NCBI GenBank assembly: GCA_027627705.1
Contig: CP091242.1
Coordinates: 1,560,828 to 1,624,827 of the forward strand
DNA: 64,000 nucleotides
DNA from: Hyphomonadaceae bacterium BL14
GTDB taxonomy: Bacteria; Pseudomonadota; Alphaproteobacteria; Caulobacterales; Maricaulaceae
Reading direction: 5' to 3'
Below are positions 1 to 9,955 of this stretch, piece by piece (within the stretch, counting starts at the first letter, position 1; each line of letters opens with the position of its first letter). The notes below the pieces were generated by a model. The model made no database searches, had not been told where the DNA came from, and saw only the letters and a program-made list of their open reading frames with translations. Position numbers and translations under genes: made by a program.

Positions 1-526
1 CCCCGCGGCCGCGCGCGGCCGCCACGGTAGTTCCGCCGCCGGCTGCCACGGACGCCGATATCAGGATCGTGTCGGGCGAGTCCGGCAGACGCGATTCGAT
101 GCTGGCATTGCGCTCCAGAAGGCGCGCCTCGCCATTGGTCAGGTTGTAGACGTAGCGGCTGCCGATATCGGCGTCCTGCAGTGAGCCGCCCGGCACGCGG
201 ATGCGCTGCCGGTAGGTGATCAGCAAGTGCTCGTCCGATAACCAGCTGACGCCAAAGAGCAGGGCATCGGAAATGTTCTCGGCGAAGCCCGGGATCGCTA
301 CAGATTGTCCCCCCCCCAGCGGGGTCACGATGGCGTACATCTGATCGCGCTCGGCGCCCGTGATCATGGCGACACGCTGGCCATCGGGCGAAATCTGTAC
401 CGACTGCACGTTGGGCAAGCGGGCATAGGCCTCCAGAGGCACAACTGACTGCGCCCCGGCAGGCGACCACCAGGCTGTCGCCGCCGTCACGGCGGCCGCT
501 GCCATGGCTGTGAAAGTCCGTATCAT
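1..526 (-). CDS. S9-family (prolyl oligopeptidase-like) peptidase, N-terminal part, cut by window edge
   Basis: The reading frame opens at the ATG complementary to 524-526, four bases after a GAGGGGA ribosome site, and runs to base 1 without a stop, so the C-terminal part with the catalytic triad lies outside the window. Residues 1 to about 24 form a signal peptide ending in PAGAQS. The segment after it (EAYARLPNVQSVQISPDGQ) is the usual opening blade of the beta-propeller of secreted acylaminoacyl or prolyl oligopeptidases, with the SPDG motif seen in the two other S9 enzymes of this window. A run of nine G (coding sense) at 309-317 encodes part of a Gly-Gly-Gly stretch, and the frame stays open on both sides. 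The substrate cannot be told from this half. Confidence 0.75.
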   Translation of the reverse strand, partial: MIRTFTAMAAAAVTAATAWWSPAGAQSVVPLEAYARLPNVQSVQISPDGQRVAMITGAERDQMYAIVTPLGGGQSVAIPGFAENISDALLFGVSWLSDEHLLITYRQRIRVPGGSLQDADIGSRYVYNLTNGEARLLERNASIESRLPDSPDTILISASVAAGGGTTVAAARGRG

Positions 527-701
527 GGATTCCCCTCTTGTTATTTGATCGGCGCGTTGAGCTCATTGTGCCCAGCTAAAAGCGCTGATCAAGTCAATTG
601 CGCGCCGAGGGGCTGGCGCGCACTGCGGCGGCATGAATGGAGAAAAGACGGCAGCAGCGGCAAGGCAGCCGGGTTCAGCCAGCCTGCGCGCACATCGGGT
701 C

Positions 702-775
702 TGGAGCGGGTAGCGAGAATCGAACTCGCGCGTTCAGCTTGGGAAGCTGACAGGCTACCATTACATCATACCCGC
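702..775 (-). tRNA. tRNA-Gly (anticodon CCC)
   Basis: The minus strand folds as a 74-nt cloverleaf with an encoded CCA tail (702-704). The acceptor arm pairs GCGGGTA with TACCCGC, the anticodon stem TCAGC/GCTGA holds the loop TTCCCAA (anticodon CCC), and the T arm carries GTTCGATTC. This reads GGG codons. It stands alone between the S9 peptidase and aminopeptidase P, with no neighbouring tRNA. Confidence 0.95.
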
Positions 776-1189
776 GCTCGCGGCCTGATATGCCTTAGCG
801 GGGCCGCTTGAGGCAAGAGCGCGCGGCACCGCGCGCTCAGGCGCGGCGGGCAAGATGCGACAGGCCGATGCGATCAAAGAAGGCGTTCACGTCGGTGTTG
901 CGCGCTTCCACACGCAAGCCGCGGCGGACGCGCGCGTGAGCGGGAGGCTGGGACGCGCCGCTCAGGCGCAGATGGTCTTCGGCGTGAAACATGGGACGGC
1001 TCCAGACGGGCGGGCCGCGAAACGGACATCGTTCGGGCGTCGGCAGATGCTGCGATATGCGCCGCGCCCCCAGCCCTTGCCAGCGCCAAAAACGCAGAGC
1101 GCCCATGCAGAATTGCTCGGGAACCAAAACACGCCGCGCGCCGCATGCAGCGGATTGATCGGCGTCGCGCGCGGGCGTAGTTTGGACAC
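776..1189. other. 414-base stretch without a convincing gene
   Basis: Between the tRNA and aminopeptidase P there is no open frame with a ribosome site and recognisable product. A short minus-strand frame from the ATG at 990-992 to the TGA at 837-839 (51 residues, rich in Arg and Ala) has no Shine-Dalgarno and I recognise no family in it. It may be a gene remnant or chance in G+C-rich DNA. The promoter of the downstream gene should lie near the right edge, but I see no clear -35/-10 pair. Confidence 0.4.
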
Positions 1190-3025
1190 ATGACAAAACC
1201 CATCCAGTCCTTCGACGTGAAAGGCGGTCCGCATCTGGGCCGCGACCACCTGCCCCAGCTGCGTGCGGCGCTCAAAACCGCCGGGCTCGACGGCTTCATC
1301 ATCCCTCATGAGGATGAGTACAATAACGAGTATCTGCCTGCGAACGCCGAGCGCCTGGCGTGGGCCACCGGCTTCACCGGCTCGGCTGGCGCAGCGGTGG
1401 TGCTCAGCGACAAGGCCGCCGTCTTCATCGACGGGCGCTACACCGAGCAGGTCAAGACGCAGGTCGATGGCGATCTGTTCGAATATGCCGACCTGATCGA
1501 GCCGGGCCCTGCGGGCTGGCTGAAGGCCCACGCACCGCGCGGCGCGCGTATCGGTTATGACCCGCGCCTGCACGCGCCCGATGCTCTGGCCCGCCTGGAA
1601 GAGGGTGCCCGCGCTGCGGGTGCCGAGCTGGTTGCCCTGGACACCAACCCCATCGACACCGCCTGGCAGGGCCGGCCTGCAGCGCCGTCGGCGGCTGTCG
1701 TGCCCCATCCTGAAAGCGTCTCCGGCGAGGATCACGCCTCCAAGCGCCGGCGCATCGCGCGCGACATCACCAGCGATGGCGCGGACGCGGCCGTGATTAC
1801 CAGCCCACCCTCCATCGCCTGGCTGTTCAATGTGCGCGGCGGGGACGTGGCCTGCTCGCCTCTGCCGCTGGCCTCTGCGATCCTCGACGGTGACGGGCGC
1901 GCCACGCTGTTCATCGATGAAGCCAAGCTCACCGCCGCCGCCCGCGCCCATCTGGGCAATGAAGTGGCGGTGCGCCCCGAAAGCGAGCTCGGCGATGCAC
2001 TGAAGGCCCTCTCGGGCAAGACCGTACAGGTCGATCCGGCCGGCACGTCGGTGTGGGTGTTCCAGCAGCTCGAAGCCGGCGGGGCGCGCATCCAGCGAAA
2101 GCCCGATCCGGTCCTTCTGCCCAAGGCGTGCAAGAACGCTGTGGAAATCGAGGGCGCGCGCCAGGCCCATATCCGCGACGGCGAGGCGCTGGTGCGCTTC
2201 CTGCACTGGCTCGACACCGAGGCCCAGTCTGGTCATGTGGACGAGATCGAGGCGGCTTTGAAGCTGGAAGGCTTCCGCACCGCCCTGCCCGAGTTGAAGG
2301 ATCTGTCCTTCGAAACCATCTCGGCGGCCGGCCCCAACGGGGCGTATCCGCACTACCGCGTCAACACCGCCTCCACGCTCAAGCTCGAGCCCGGCTCGCT
2401 CTATCTGGTGGATTCCGGCGGTCAGTATCCTGATGGCACCACGGATGTGACGCGCACCGTGCCGATCGGCGAGCCGACAGCCCGGATGCGCCGCCACTTC
2501 ACCCTTGTGCTCAAAGGGCATATTGCCCTGTCCGCCATCCGCTTTCCGGCCGGCACGCCCGGTGCCGCCCTCGACGTGCTGGCGCGCGCGCCGCTGTGGA
2601 TGGCCGGGCATGACTATGACCACGGCACCGGGCACGGCGTGGGCAGCTATCTGGGCGTCCATGAAGGCCCGCAACGCATAGCCAAGGCGGGCAATTCTAT
2701 CCCGCTCAAACCCGGCATGATCGTCTCCAACGAGCCGGGCTATTACCAGATTGGTGCCTATGGCATCCGGATCGAGAATTTGCAGGTAGTCACCCCGGCC
2801 GAGCCGGTTGAGGAGGGCGACCGGGCGATGCTGGGCTTTGAAACCCTGACCATGGCACCCATTCATCGCGGCCTGATCGACACCACCCTTCTGACCCCGG
2901 ACGAGATGGTGTGGCTCGACGGCTATCACGCCGAGGTTCGCAAGCGCGTCCTGCCCCGGCTGGACGGCGACGCGGCAGCCTGGCTGATCCGGGCAACCGA
3001 AGCGCTCATCGGGGCGACGCCGTGA
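1190..3025 (+). CDS. pepP: Xaa-Pro aminopeptidase (aminopeptidase P, M24B)
   Basis: A cytosolic metallopeptidase that removes the N-terminal residue from peptides with proline in position two. At 611 residues it is the long, three-domain XPNPEP1-like form: two creatinase-like N-terminal domains (about 1-310) and a pita-bread catalytic domain (about 320-611). The five metal ligands are visible with family spacing: D408 and D419 in the VDSGGQY...DVTRT segment, H482 in HGTGHGVG, E515 in NEPGYY and E529 in IRIEN. The start is the ATG at 1190; no strong ribosome site precedes it. Its stop overlaps the start of the next gene (GTGA), so the two are probably translated together. Confidence 0.95.
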   Translation: MTKPIQSFDVKGGPHLGRDHLPQLRAALKTAGLDGFIIPHEDEYNNEYLPANAERLAWATGFTGSAGAAVVLSDKAAVFIDGRYTEQVKTQVDGDLFEYADLIEPGPAGWLKAHAPRGARIGYDPRLHAPDALARLEEGARAAGAELVALDTNPIDTAWQGRPAAPSAAVVPHPESVSGEDHASKRRRIARDITSDGADAAVITSPPSIAWLFNVRGGDVACSPLPLASAILDGDGRATLFIDEAKLTAAARAHLGNEVAVRPESELGDALKALSGKTVQVDPAGTSVWVFQQLEAGGARIQRKPDPVLLPKACKNAVEIEGARQAHIRDGEALVRFLHWLDTEAQSGHVDEIEAALKLEGFRTALPELKDLSFETISAAGPNGAYPHYRVNTASTLKLEPGSLYLVDSGGQYPDGTTDVTRTVPIGEPTARMRRHFTLVLKGHIALSAIRFPAGTPGAALDVLARAPLWMAGHDYDHGTGHGVGSYLGVHEGPQRIAKAGNSIPLKPGMIVSNEPGYYQIGAYGIRIENLQVVTPAEPVEEGDRAMLGFETLTMAPIHRGLIDTTLLTPDEMVWLDGYHAEVRKRVLPRLDGDAAAWLIRATEALIGATP

Positions 3026-3570
3026 TCGCAGGCCTGTTGCGGGCCGCCGCCCCGATCATTGCCATTGGGATCGCTGCGCTGGCACTGGGCGGCTGCTTCT
3101 ATTCCGACCGCGAACTGATCGGCTTCTGGGGTGCTGATACGCCGCTGCAGGACGGGGTGTGGGTGCACACGCCCACCCATCCCGACGGGACCGAATGGGG
3201 CGGGTTCACCTGGCGTGGCGAGTTGCGCAACCAGCGCCGCCGCTACGTCTCGGACGATGTGAACTTTCCTCACCAGAACGCGCGCCTGCGCCAGCTGCAT
3301 GAGGACACGTATATCGCCCAATTCCCCGGCGAGGCCGGATACGGGTATGGCATCATGTTCGTGTATGCCGGCGGTGCCATGGCAAGCTATCACATGGCCG
3401 ACTGCAACATGCTGGCCGACGCCGCGCGCGAGGAGGCAGGCGTGGCGCTCGACGCCGAAGGTTATTGCCGTCTCACCTCGCTTGATCAGCTTGAAGCGAT
3501 CATGCGCACCTATCTCGCGGCGCGCGCCGGCGATCTTGTGATTGACGGGGTCTACCGGCGCGAGGGCTAA
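3022..3570 (+). CDS. Small lipoprotein of unknown function
   Basis: I chose the GTG at 3022, which overlaps the pepP stop codon, rather than an upstream ATG inside pepP, because the protein then begins with a hydrophobic segment (GLLRAAAPIIAIGIAALALG) followed at once by Cys, a good type II signal peptide and lipobox (LGGC). The mature part, about 160 residues, starts CFYSDRELIGFWG and has two further cysteines (in DCNMLAD and GYCRLTS) that could form a disulfide in the periplasm. I do not recognise a family. Overlap with pepP suggests one transcript, but a functional link is not evident. Confidence 0.7.
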   Translation: MIAGLLRAAAPIIAIGIAALALGGCFYSDRELIGFWGADTPLQDGVWVHTPTHPDGTEWGGFTWRGELRNQRRRYVSDDVNFPHQNARLRQLHEDTYIAQFPGEAGYGYGIMFVYAGGAMASYHMADCNMLADAAREEAGVALDAEGYCRLTSLDQLEAIMRTYLAARAGDLVIDGVYRREG

Positions 3571-3585
3571 GCCGTCTGGCTCAGC

Positions 3586-3921
3586 TCAGGCGGCTTCGGG
3601 CGCTCGGATCGGCCGGGCGCGGACCTTCACCCGGGCCCTGTCCCCTATGGTCTTCTCCACATGCAGGCGCTCGATCTGGCTGCCATCATGGAACACCACG
3701 CCGGTCAGCCCCTCGACCACCGCTTTGGCGACCTGATCGACATCGTGGGCGGGCATATCGGATGCACGTTCAATCTCGACCACGACCTCGAAAGCGCCGT
3801 CGCGCGGGCGCTTGAACTCCGACGCGAAAAAGGCACCGATCAGCGTGTTGAAGCGATCGGAACTGGCCGTGACCGCATCCACACGCAGATTGAGCGATCC
3901 CTTGCTGGCTGCTGCTTGCAT
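3586..3921 (-). CDS. RusA-like Holliday junction resolvase
   Basis: A 111-residue protein matching the RusA endonuclease fold. The catalytic signature is complete: D60-x-D62 with K66 four residues later, and D79 in a VVFHDGSQIE strand, corresponding to D70, D72, K76 and D91 of E. coli RusA. RusA enzymes resolve four-way DNA junctions as dimers and are usually phage-encoded, yet no phage gene lies nearby. An in-frame ATG at 3957 would add 12 residues, but the ATG at 3921 has an AAGGGA ribosome site eight bases before it, so I prefer it. The gene converges on the lipoprotein gene 15 bases away and is divergent from fumC. Confidence 0.8.
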   Translation of the reverse strand: MQAAASKGSLNLRVDAVTASSDRFNTLIGAFFASEFKRPRDGAFEVVVEIERASDMPAHDVDQVAKAVVEGLTGVVFHDGSQIERLHVEKTIGDRARVKVRARPIRAPEAA

Positions 3922-4058
3922 GTGGGCATTCCCTTTCGCGCGGCGCGCCGCATCCATGTCCGGCTTGATCTGTCAGGGCCGGGTGCTACACGTCCGACTC
4001 ATCAAGACCCCACATTGTCCGCCTGCGGACCTGATCAAGCAAGACCGGAGCGAGCCCG

Positions 4059-5450
<1,392 letters not shown>

Positions 5451-5457
5451 CGCTGAC

Positions 5458-5490
5458 AAAAAAGATCCCCGGCGGGCGAACCGCCGGGGA
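5458..5490 (-). terminator. Intrinsic terminator of amtB
   Basis: A perfect 10-bp stem (TCCCCGGCGG, 5466-5475, with CCGCCGGGGA, 5481-5490) around a 5-nt loop. On the minus strand it is followed by a run of six T (5458-5463), the layout of a rho-independent terminator for amtB. On the plus strand no T run follows, so it would end fumC transcripts only weakly. Confidence 0.85.
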
Positions 5491-5523
5491 CCAGTCAGGG
5501 AGGAACCGTTTGCAGGAGAGCCG

Positions 5524-6735
5524 TCAGGCGCTCTCGCCGTGCAGCGCGATGTCGAGGCCGGTGACCTCGTCCTCGGCGTCCACACGCAATGTCATGAAGC
5601 GCTCCAGCACCCACAGGATGATGAAGGTCGCAATGGCGCACCAGGCCGCGGCCGCCAGCGCGCCCCAGGTCTGGGTCCATACGATCAGCCAGTTGCCTTC
5701 CACCGCGCCCGCAGCGCCGCCCACGGCGGTGGCGGCGAACACGCCGGTCAGCACCGCGCCGGCAAAGCCGCCAATGCCGTGCAGGCCGAACGCGTCCAGG
5801 CTGTCATCGTATTTCAGTTTCGCTTTGAGGATCGTCACGCCGCCATAGGCCGCCGCGGCGGCCAGCGCCCCGATCACGAAGGCCGCATAGGGCTCCACAA
5901 ATCCGGCCGCGGGCGTGATGCCCACCAGACCGGCAATGGCACCCGACGCCGCGCCCAGCACGCTGGGCTTGCCGCGCAAAATCCACTCAAGCCCCGCCCA
6001 GGTCAGCGCCGCCGTCGCCGCGGCGATCTGGGTGACCAGCGCCGCGTGCGCCGCCAGCGCATTGGCCTCCAGCGCCGAGCCGCCATTGAACCCGAACCAG
6101 CCCACCCACAACAGGCCCGCCCCGATCACGGTGAGGACGAGGTTATGCGGCGGCGCGCCCTCTTTCGGCCAGCCGCGCCGGGGGCCGAGCTTCAGCGCCA
6201 GGATCAGCCCCGCCACGCCGGAATTGATGTGCACCACCGCCCCGCCTGCGAAATCGAGCACGCCCGCCTCGCTCAGGAAACCGCCGCCCCAGACCCAGTG
6301 GGCGATGGGGGCGTAGACTAGCAGAAGCCAGATCGGCACGAACACCATCCAGGCTGAAAAGCGCAGGCGCTCGGCCGCCGCCCCCGCGATAATCGCCACG
6401 GTGATGATGGCAAAGGTCAGCTGAAACAGGATGAAGCCGCTCTCGGGAATGCCGCCCACCGCGCTGTCCAGCGTCAGGCCGGACAGGAAGAGCCGGTCAA
6501 ATCCGCCAAACAGCGCCCCCTCGCCTGCGAACGCGAACGAGTATCCCGCGATGACCCAGGTCAGCGTCACCAGCGCCGCCGCGCCCAGGGACTGCATCAG
6601 CGTGGACAGCACATTGGTGCGCCGCACCATGCCGCCATAAAACAGCGCCAGCCCCGGCAAGGTCATCATCAGCACCAACGCGGACGCGGTCAGGAGCCAC
6701 GCCACATCTCCGCCTGCAAATGCCGTCTCGTCCAT
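5524..6735 (-). CDS. amtB: Ammonium channel/transporter, Amt family
   Basis: Conducts ammonia across the inner membrane as a trimer. The 403-residue protein is hydrophobic throughout and fits 11 transmembrane helices. The pore twin histidines are H169 (VVHINSG) and H319 (GLHGIGG), each one position from E. coli H168/H318. The gating and recruitment motifs around GWFGFNGGS are present, and the short tail ends DIALHGESA. There is no N-terminal signal peptide of the kind seen in E. coli AmtB. In most proteobacteria a PII gene (glnK) is co-transcribed; none is here, so any PII partner must be encoded elsewhere. The start at 6735 has a GGGGAG ribosome site. Confidence 0.95.
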   Translation of the reverse strand: MDETAFAGGDVAWLLTASALVLMMTLPGLALFYGGMVRRTNVLSTLMQSLGAAALVTLTWVIAGYSFAFAGEGALFGGFDRLFLSGLTLDSAVGGIPESGFILFQLTFAIITVAIIAGAAAERLRFSAWMVFVPIWLLLVYAPIAHWVWGGGFLSEAGVLDFAGGAVVHINSGVAGLILALKLGPRRGWPKEGAPPHNLVLTVIGAGLLWVGWFGFNGGSALEANALAAHAALVTQIAAATAALTWAGLEWILRGKPSVLGAASGAIAGLVGITPAAGFVEPYAAFVIGALAAAAAYGGVTILKAKLKYDDSLDAFGLHGIGGFAGAVLTGVFAATAVGGAAGAVEGNWLIVWTQTWGALAAAAWCAIATFIILWVLERFMTLRVDAEDEVTGLDIALHGESA

Positions 6736-6779
6736 CGCTTCGCTCCCCTTCGCGTGTGCAGCAAAGCGGAGCGCGTGTT

Positions 6780-6792
6780 TGACAGTTTGTCA
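6780..6792. promoter_or_regulatory. Inverted repeat TGACA-N3-TGTCA upstream of amtB
   Basis: A perfect 5+3+5 inverted repeat lies 45 bases before the amtB start codon, within a 165-bp gap. A further TGACA occurs at 6810-6814. The position suits an operator or promoter element, but I cannot match it to a known nitrogen-control box, and I see no sigma-54 GG/GC pair. Confidence 0.3.
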
Positions 6793-6900
6793 GCGGTCGG
6801 ATCGCTTTTTGACACGGCGCGCGCACGTGGCGCCCGCATCTGGAGCGCTCACGCACGGCTTTGAGGCGCCGGGGTCAGACTCGCGATCCGCTCCCGGCGG

Positions 6901-7737
6901 CTAGTGCGCAATCAACAGCGACGGACCATCCGTGGCGCTCAGCAGCGAGCGCGTGACCCCGCCAAAGATGAACTGGGCGATGCGCGACTGGCCATAGGCA
7001 CCCGCCACCAAGAGGTCAGCGCCAGCAGCCGCCTCCACCAGCGCCGCGCCCAGCGGACCGTCAGGCTTCACCTCTACCGTGCGGGCCTCGATCCCGCGCG
7101 GGCGCAGCCAGTTGGCCAGCCGGTTGGGCGCGGCCGCGGCGCGGTCGCTGAAGTCGAGATTTTTCGGGCTGTGCAGGATGGTGACGTCCACCCCCTCGGT
7201 GAAGAAAGGCGCCGCGGCGAAGGCGGCGCGGGCGGCTTCCTTGGATCCGTCCCACGCCACGGCGATGGTTTTGGGCGCCATCGCACCGCGCCGCGGTACG
7301 AAGACCGGGCAGCCCTCGTCCACCAGACAAGCCGTGGTGAAATCAGCCAACGGCCCCTTGCCGGCAGCGGCATCGGGGCAGGTCACCAGCAGGCGCACCA
7401 GACGGGCCTGCTGCGCGGCCTCGGCCGGGCTGTCGGTGATGCGCCGGAAGCTGCTGGCGCCTTTCAGGCCAGCCGCCTCCACCGCCGCGTCAAACCGCGC
7501 GGCCGCAGCCTTGGCGTAAATGTCGGCTTCCTCACGCACGGCATCCAGCGCGGTCGACACCACCGACGCACCTGCCGCGCCGGGACCCGTCCACAGCATG
7601 TAGGCCGCAGGATCAGGCTCCACGAACACGCCGCGCAGATCGGCGTTGAAAATCGGTGCCAGCGTCACCGCAGCATCCAGCGGCGCGGCATCGGCCTCGG
7701 TTCCCTGAAGGGCGACCAGCAAGCGTTCCGGTCTCAT
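6901..7737 (-). CDS. Tandem universal stress protein (two UspA domains)
   Basis: A 278-residue cytosolic protein with two Usp folds, about 1-140 and 145-278. The second domain has the ATP-binding signature near its end (GAYGQSRIAQFIFGGVTRSLL, matching G-x2-G-x9-G-S/T with a Thr), while the first is degenerate. I start at the ATG at 7737 because AAAGGAG stands eight bases before it; an upstream in-frame ATG at 7785 would add 16 poorly conserved residues. It reads away from the HD hydrolase gene. The role in the stress response is inferred from the family only. Confidence 0.85.
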   Translation of the reverse strand: MRPERLLVALQGTEADAAPLDAAVTLAPIFNADLRGVFVEPDPAAYMLWTGPGAAGASVVSTALDAVREEADIYAKAAAARFDAAVEAAGLKGASSFRRITDSPAEAAQQARLVRLLVTCPDAAAGKGPLADFTTACLVDEGCPVFVPRRGAMAPKTIAVAWDGSKEAARAAFAAAPFFTEGVDVTILHSPKNLDFSDRAAAAPNRLANWLRPRGIEARTVEVKPDGPLGAALVEAAAGADLLVAGAYGQSRIAQFIFGGVTRSLLSATDGPSLLIAH

Positions 7738-7851
7738 AAACGGCTCCTTTTCTCGCACGGCGGCGGCGTAATGCGCCAGCAGCATGCCTTGAACTTACGC
7801 CGTTTCGCGATAGGACGGAACGCATAGAGCGATAACCCGGAGCCTGATCGA

Positions 7852-8475
7852 TTGACCCGCGCCCCTTCACCGGTCCCGCCGCCGCGCGCCTGGCAGCGCA
7901 TGCTGTCCGGGCGCCGGCTCGATCTGCTCGATCCCTCGCCCATGGATATCGAGATATCCGACATCGCCCACGGCCTGGCGCGGGTGGCGCGATGGAATGG
8001 TCAGACCTCGGGCGAGCACGCCTTTTCGGTGGCCGAACATTCGGTGGTCGTGGAGCGCGTGTGCCAGCGCCTGAAGCCCGACTGGCCCTATGCCTGGCAG
8101 CTGGGCGCGCTCTTGCATGATGCGGCCGAATACGTGATCGGCGACATGATCTCGCCGTTCAAGGCCGCTCTGGGCTATGATTACAAGATTGTGGAAGCCA
8201 GGCTCGAAGGGGCGGTGAACATGCGCTACGGCCTGCCCGCTGAGCTGCCCGCCGATATCAAGGCCGTGATCAAGCGCGCCGACAAGACCTGCGCCTTCTT
8301 TGAAGCCACCCAGATCGCCGGTTTCTCCACCGAAGAAGCGCGCAAGCTGTTCGGCCGCCCGCCGGCAGGCGTGCGCCTGACCATCAACCCGCTGCCCGCC
8401 CCCGAGGCGCAGGCGCGATTCCTCGACCGGTTCGAGCAATTGCTGGCCGGCGCCGAGCGCGAGCGCGCGCGATGA
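7852..8475 (+). CDS. HD-domain hydrolase (YfbR-like)
   Basis: A 207-residue metal-dependent phosphohydrolase with HD-fold ligands in order: H in GEHAFSVAEHS, the HD pair in LGALLHDAAEY, and a later D in KRADKTC. The family includes the 5'-nucleotidase YfbR. Translation begins at a TTG (7852) with GGAG about ten bases upstream; no ATG lies further up in frame. A pair TTGAAC-N16-TAGGAC near 7790-7817 could be its promoter. The stop overlaps the next start by ATGA, tying it to the NAD regulator gene, a pairing seen in alphaproteobacteria, which hints at nucleotide or NAD turnover. Confidence 0.85.
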   Translation: MTRAPSPVPPPRAWQRMLSGRRLDLLDPSPMDIEISDIAHGLARVARWNGQTSGEHAFSVAEHSVVVERVCQRLKPDWPYAWQLGALLHDAAEYVIGDMISPFKAALGYDYKIVEARLEGAVNMRYGLPAELPADIKAVIKRADKTCAFFEATQIAGFSTEEARKLFGRPPAGVRLTINPLPAPEAQARFLDRFEQLLAGAERERAR

Positions 8476-9452
8476 AGCCCGATATCGACCCGTCCAAGCT
8501 CGGCCGTCTGGTCGTCGGGCTGAACGCCGTGATCTTCGCCGCTGATGGCGAGGGCGAGCTGCAGGTTCTGGTCACTGAAAGCCTGGAGGGCGGCCAGACC
8601 GCCCTGCCCTTCGGTCCGTTCGATCCTGAAACCCACCGCACCTTCGAGATCGGCCTGCGCGAATGGGTGCGCGGCCAGACCGGGTTCGAGCTCGGCTATG
8701 TCGAACAGCTCTACACGTTCGGCGATATGGGCCGCGAGGCGCCGGTGGCGGCCCTGGCCGGCGCCCAGGGCGCGCGGGTCATTTCGGTGGGCTATCTGGG
8801 CCTCGCCCATGAAGCCCGCCCCCTCAAGGGCGAAGAAGCCCGCTGGGTGGACGTCACCCGCTTCTTTCCCTGGGAGGATCACCGCGAGGGCCGCCCGGCC
8901 ATTCTCACCGATTCCATAGAGCCCGCCCTGCGCTCCTGGGCTGACGAGGCCGCCGCCCCGGGCCGGCGCGCCGCCCGCTCCCAGCGCGTGCGCGCCACCT
9001 TTGGCCTGGACGGCGCGCCGTGGAACGAAGAGCGGGCGCTGGACCGCTACGAACTCCTGTACGAGGCCGAACTGGTCGCCGAAGCCGCCCGCGACCGCGA
9101 CGAGGCGCCAAACGGCGCCCTGCGCATCGGCGAGACCATGGCGTCGGACCACCGGCGCATCCTGGCCACGGCCCTTTCCAGACTGCGCGGCAAGGTGAAA
9201 TACCGCCCCATCGTGTTCGAACTCACGCCGGACCTGTTCACCCTCTCCCACCTGCAAAAGCTCGCCGAGTCCATCTCCGGCTTCCCCTTGCACAAACAGA
9301 ATTTCCGCCGCGCGCTGGACCGCGCCGGCTTCGTCACCGGCACCGGCCAGCTGGAAAGCCGCACCGGCGGACGGCCTGCGGAGCTTTACCGCTACAAACC
9401 GGTGCCCGCACCGGCAGGCGCGCTGGGGATTGCGGTGCCGCGGTTGAAGTGA
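8472..9452 (+). CDS. Nudix-fold NAD-metabolism regulator (NrtR-like)
   Basis: A 326-residue protein joining an N-terminal Nudix-like domain (about 10-165) to a C-terminal winged-helix domain (about 225-310, with FTLSHLQKLAESISG and FRRALDRAGFV). This is the architecture of NrtR-type repressors, which bind ADP-ribose or related NAD metabolites and control NAD genes. The Nudix box is degenerate: around residues 64-72 (EWVRGQTGF) the two metal-binding glutamates of REVxEETG are replaced by G68 and Q69, so hydrolysis is unlikely and ligand sensing is favoured. It overlaps the HD hydrolase by four bases, so that gene is a candidate partner or target. Confidence 0.8.
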   Translation: MKPDIDPSKLGRLVVGLNAVIFAADGEGELQVLVTESLEGGQTALPFGPFDPETHRTFEIGLREWVRGQTGFELGYVEQLYTFGDMGREAPVAALAGAQGARVISVGYLGLAHEARPLKGEEARWVDVTRFFPWEDHREGRPAILTDSIEPALRSWADEAAAPGRRAARSQRVRATFGLDGAPWNEERALDRYELLYEAELVAEAARDRDEAPNGALRIGETMASDHRRILATALSRLRGKVKYRPIVFELTPDLFTLSHLQKLAESISGFPLHKQNFRRALDRAGFVTGTGQLESRTGGRPAELYRYKPVPAPAGALGIAVPRLK

Positions 9453-9459
9453 GGGGTTC

Positions 9460-9942
9460 TCACCCCAACAACACATCCCGTGCTTCCTGCACTTGCGCCG
9501 CCAGCGGGCCGGAGCCGCCGGTGTCGGGGTGGAGTTTTTTCATCAGCTCGCGGTGGGCGTGGCGGATCTCGTCCTCGCTGGCGGTTTCGGAGACGCCCAG
9601 GATTTGCGCGGCTTCGCGCCGGGTCATTGCACCGGGCCGGGCGCGGCCCGGCGGCGGCTGGCGCGGGCCTGAAGCGGCGTCTTCACCCGGTCCTGACGCG
9701 CCGCCCTTGCTGTCCTGACCGCCCCGCGCCGCCACCCCCAGCAGGCCCAGCCCCGCGGCCAGCACCGGAATACCGGCGACGGCCAGGCCGCGCACGGTCA
9801 GCAAAATCCCGCCCACAACGCCCGTCACGCCGAGGCCCACCCGCAAGAGCAGGGCGGCGTTCTCGGTCTTCATGCGTGAGAACGCGAACGCCAGCGCCAG
9901 CAAAGCGCCGATGGCGGCCAGAAAGGGTATGAGCAGGCTCAT
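9460..9942 (-). CDS. Membrane-anchored J-domain protein
   Basis: A 160-residue protein with two hydrophobic N-terminal segments (about 2-23 and 30-75), a Gly/Pro-rich linker, and a C-terminal J domain (about 105-160) carrying the HPD tripeptide in KKLHPDTGG. Such DnaJ/Tim14-like proteins recruit DnaK to the membrane. Two adjacent ATGs (9945 and 9942) follow GGAGG; the second has better spacing. The gene begins 14 bases after the mipZ stop on the same strand and is probably in its operon. Its end is 7 bases from the convergent NAD regulator. Confidence 0.8.
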   Translation of the reverse strand: MSLLIPFLAAIGALLALAFAFSRMKTENAALLLRVGLGVTGVVGGILLTVRGLAVAGIPVLAAGLGLLGVAARGGQDSKGGASGPGEDAASGPRQPPPGRARPGAMTRREAAQILGVSETASEDEIRHAHRELMKKLHPDTGGSGPLAAQVQEARDVLLG

Positions 9943-9955
9943 CATCGCCCTCCGG

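Noticed and set aside
837..992. 51-codon frame between tRNA-Gly and pepP
   Set aside because: No ribosome site and no known family; kept only as a note on the gap, not as a gene.
962..2929. 655-residue open frame antisense to pepP
   Set aside because: It mirrors the codon pattern of pepP on the opposite strand, has no recognisable domain or ribosome site, and pepP is a clear homologue with all metal ligands.
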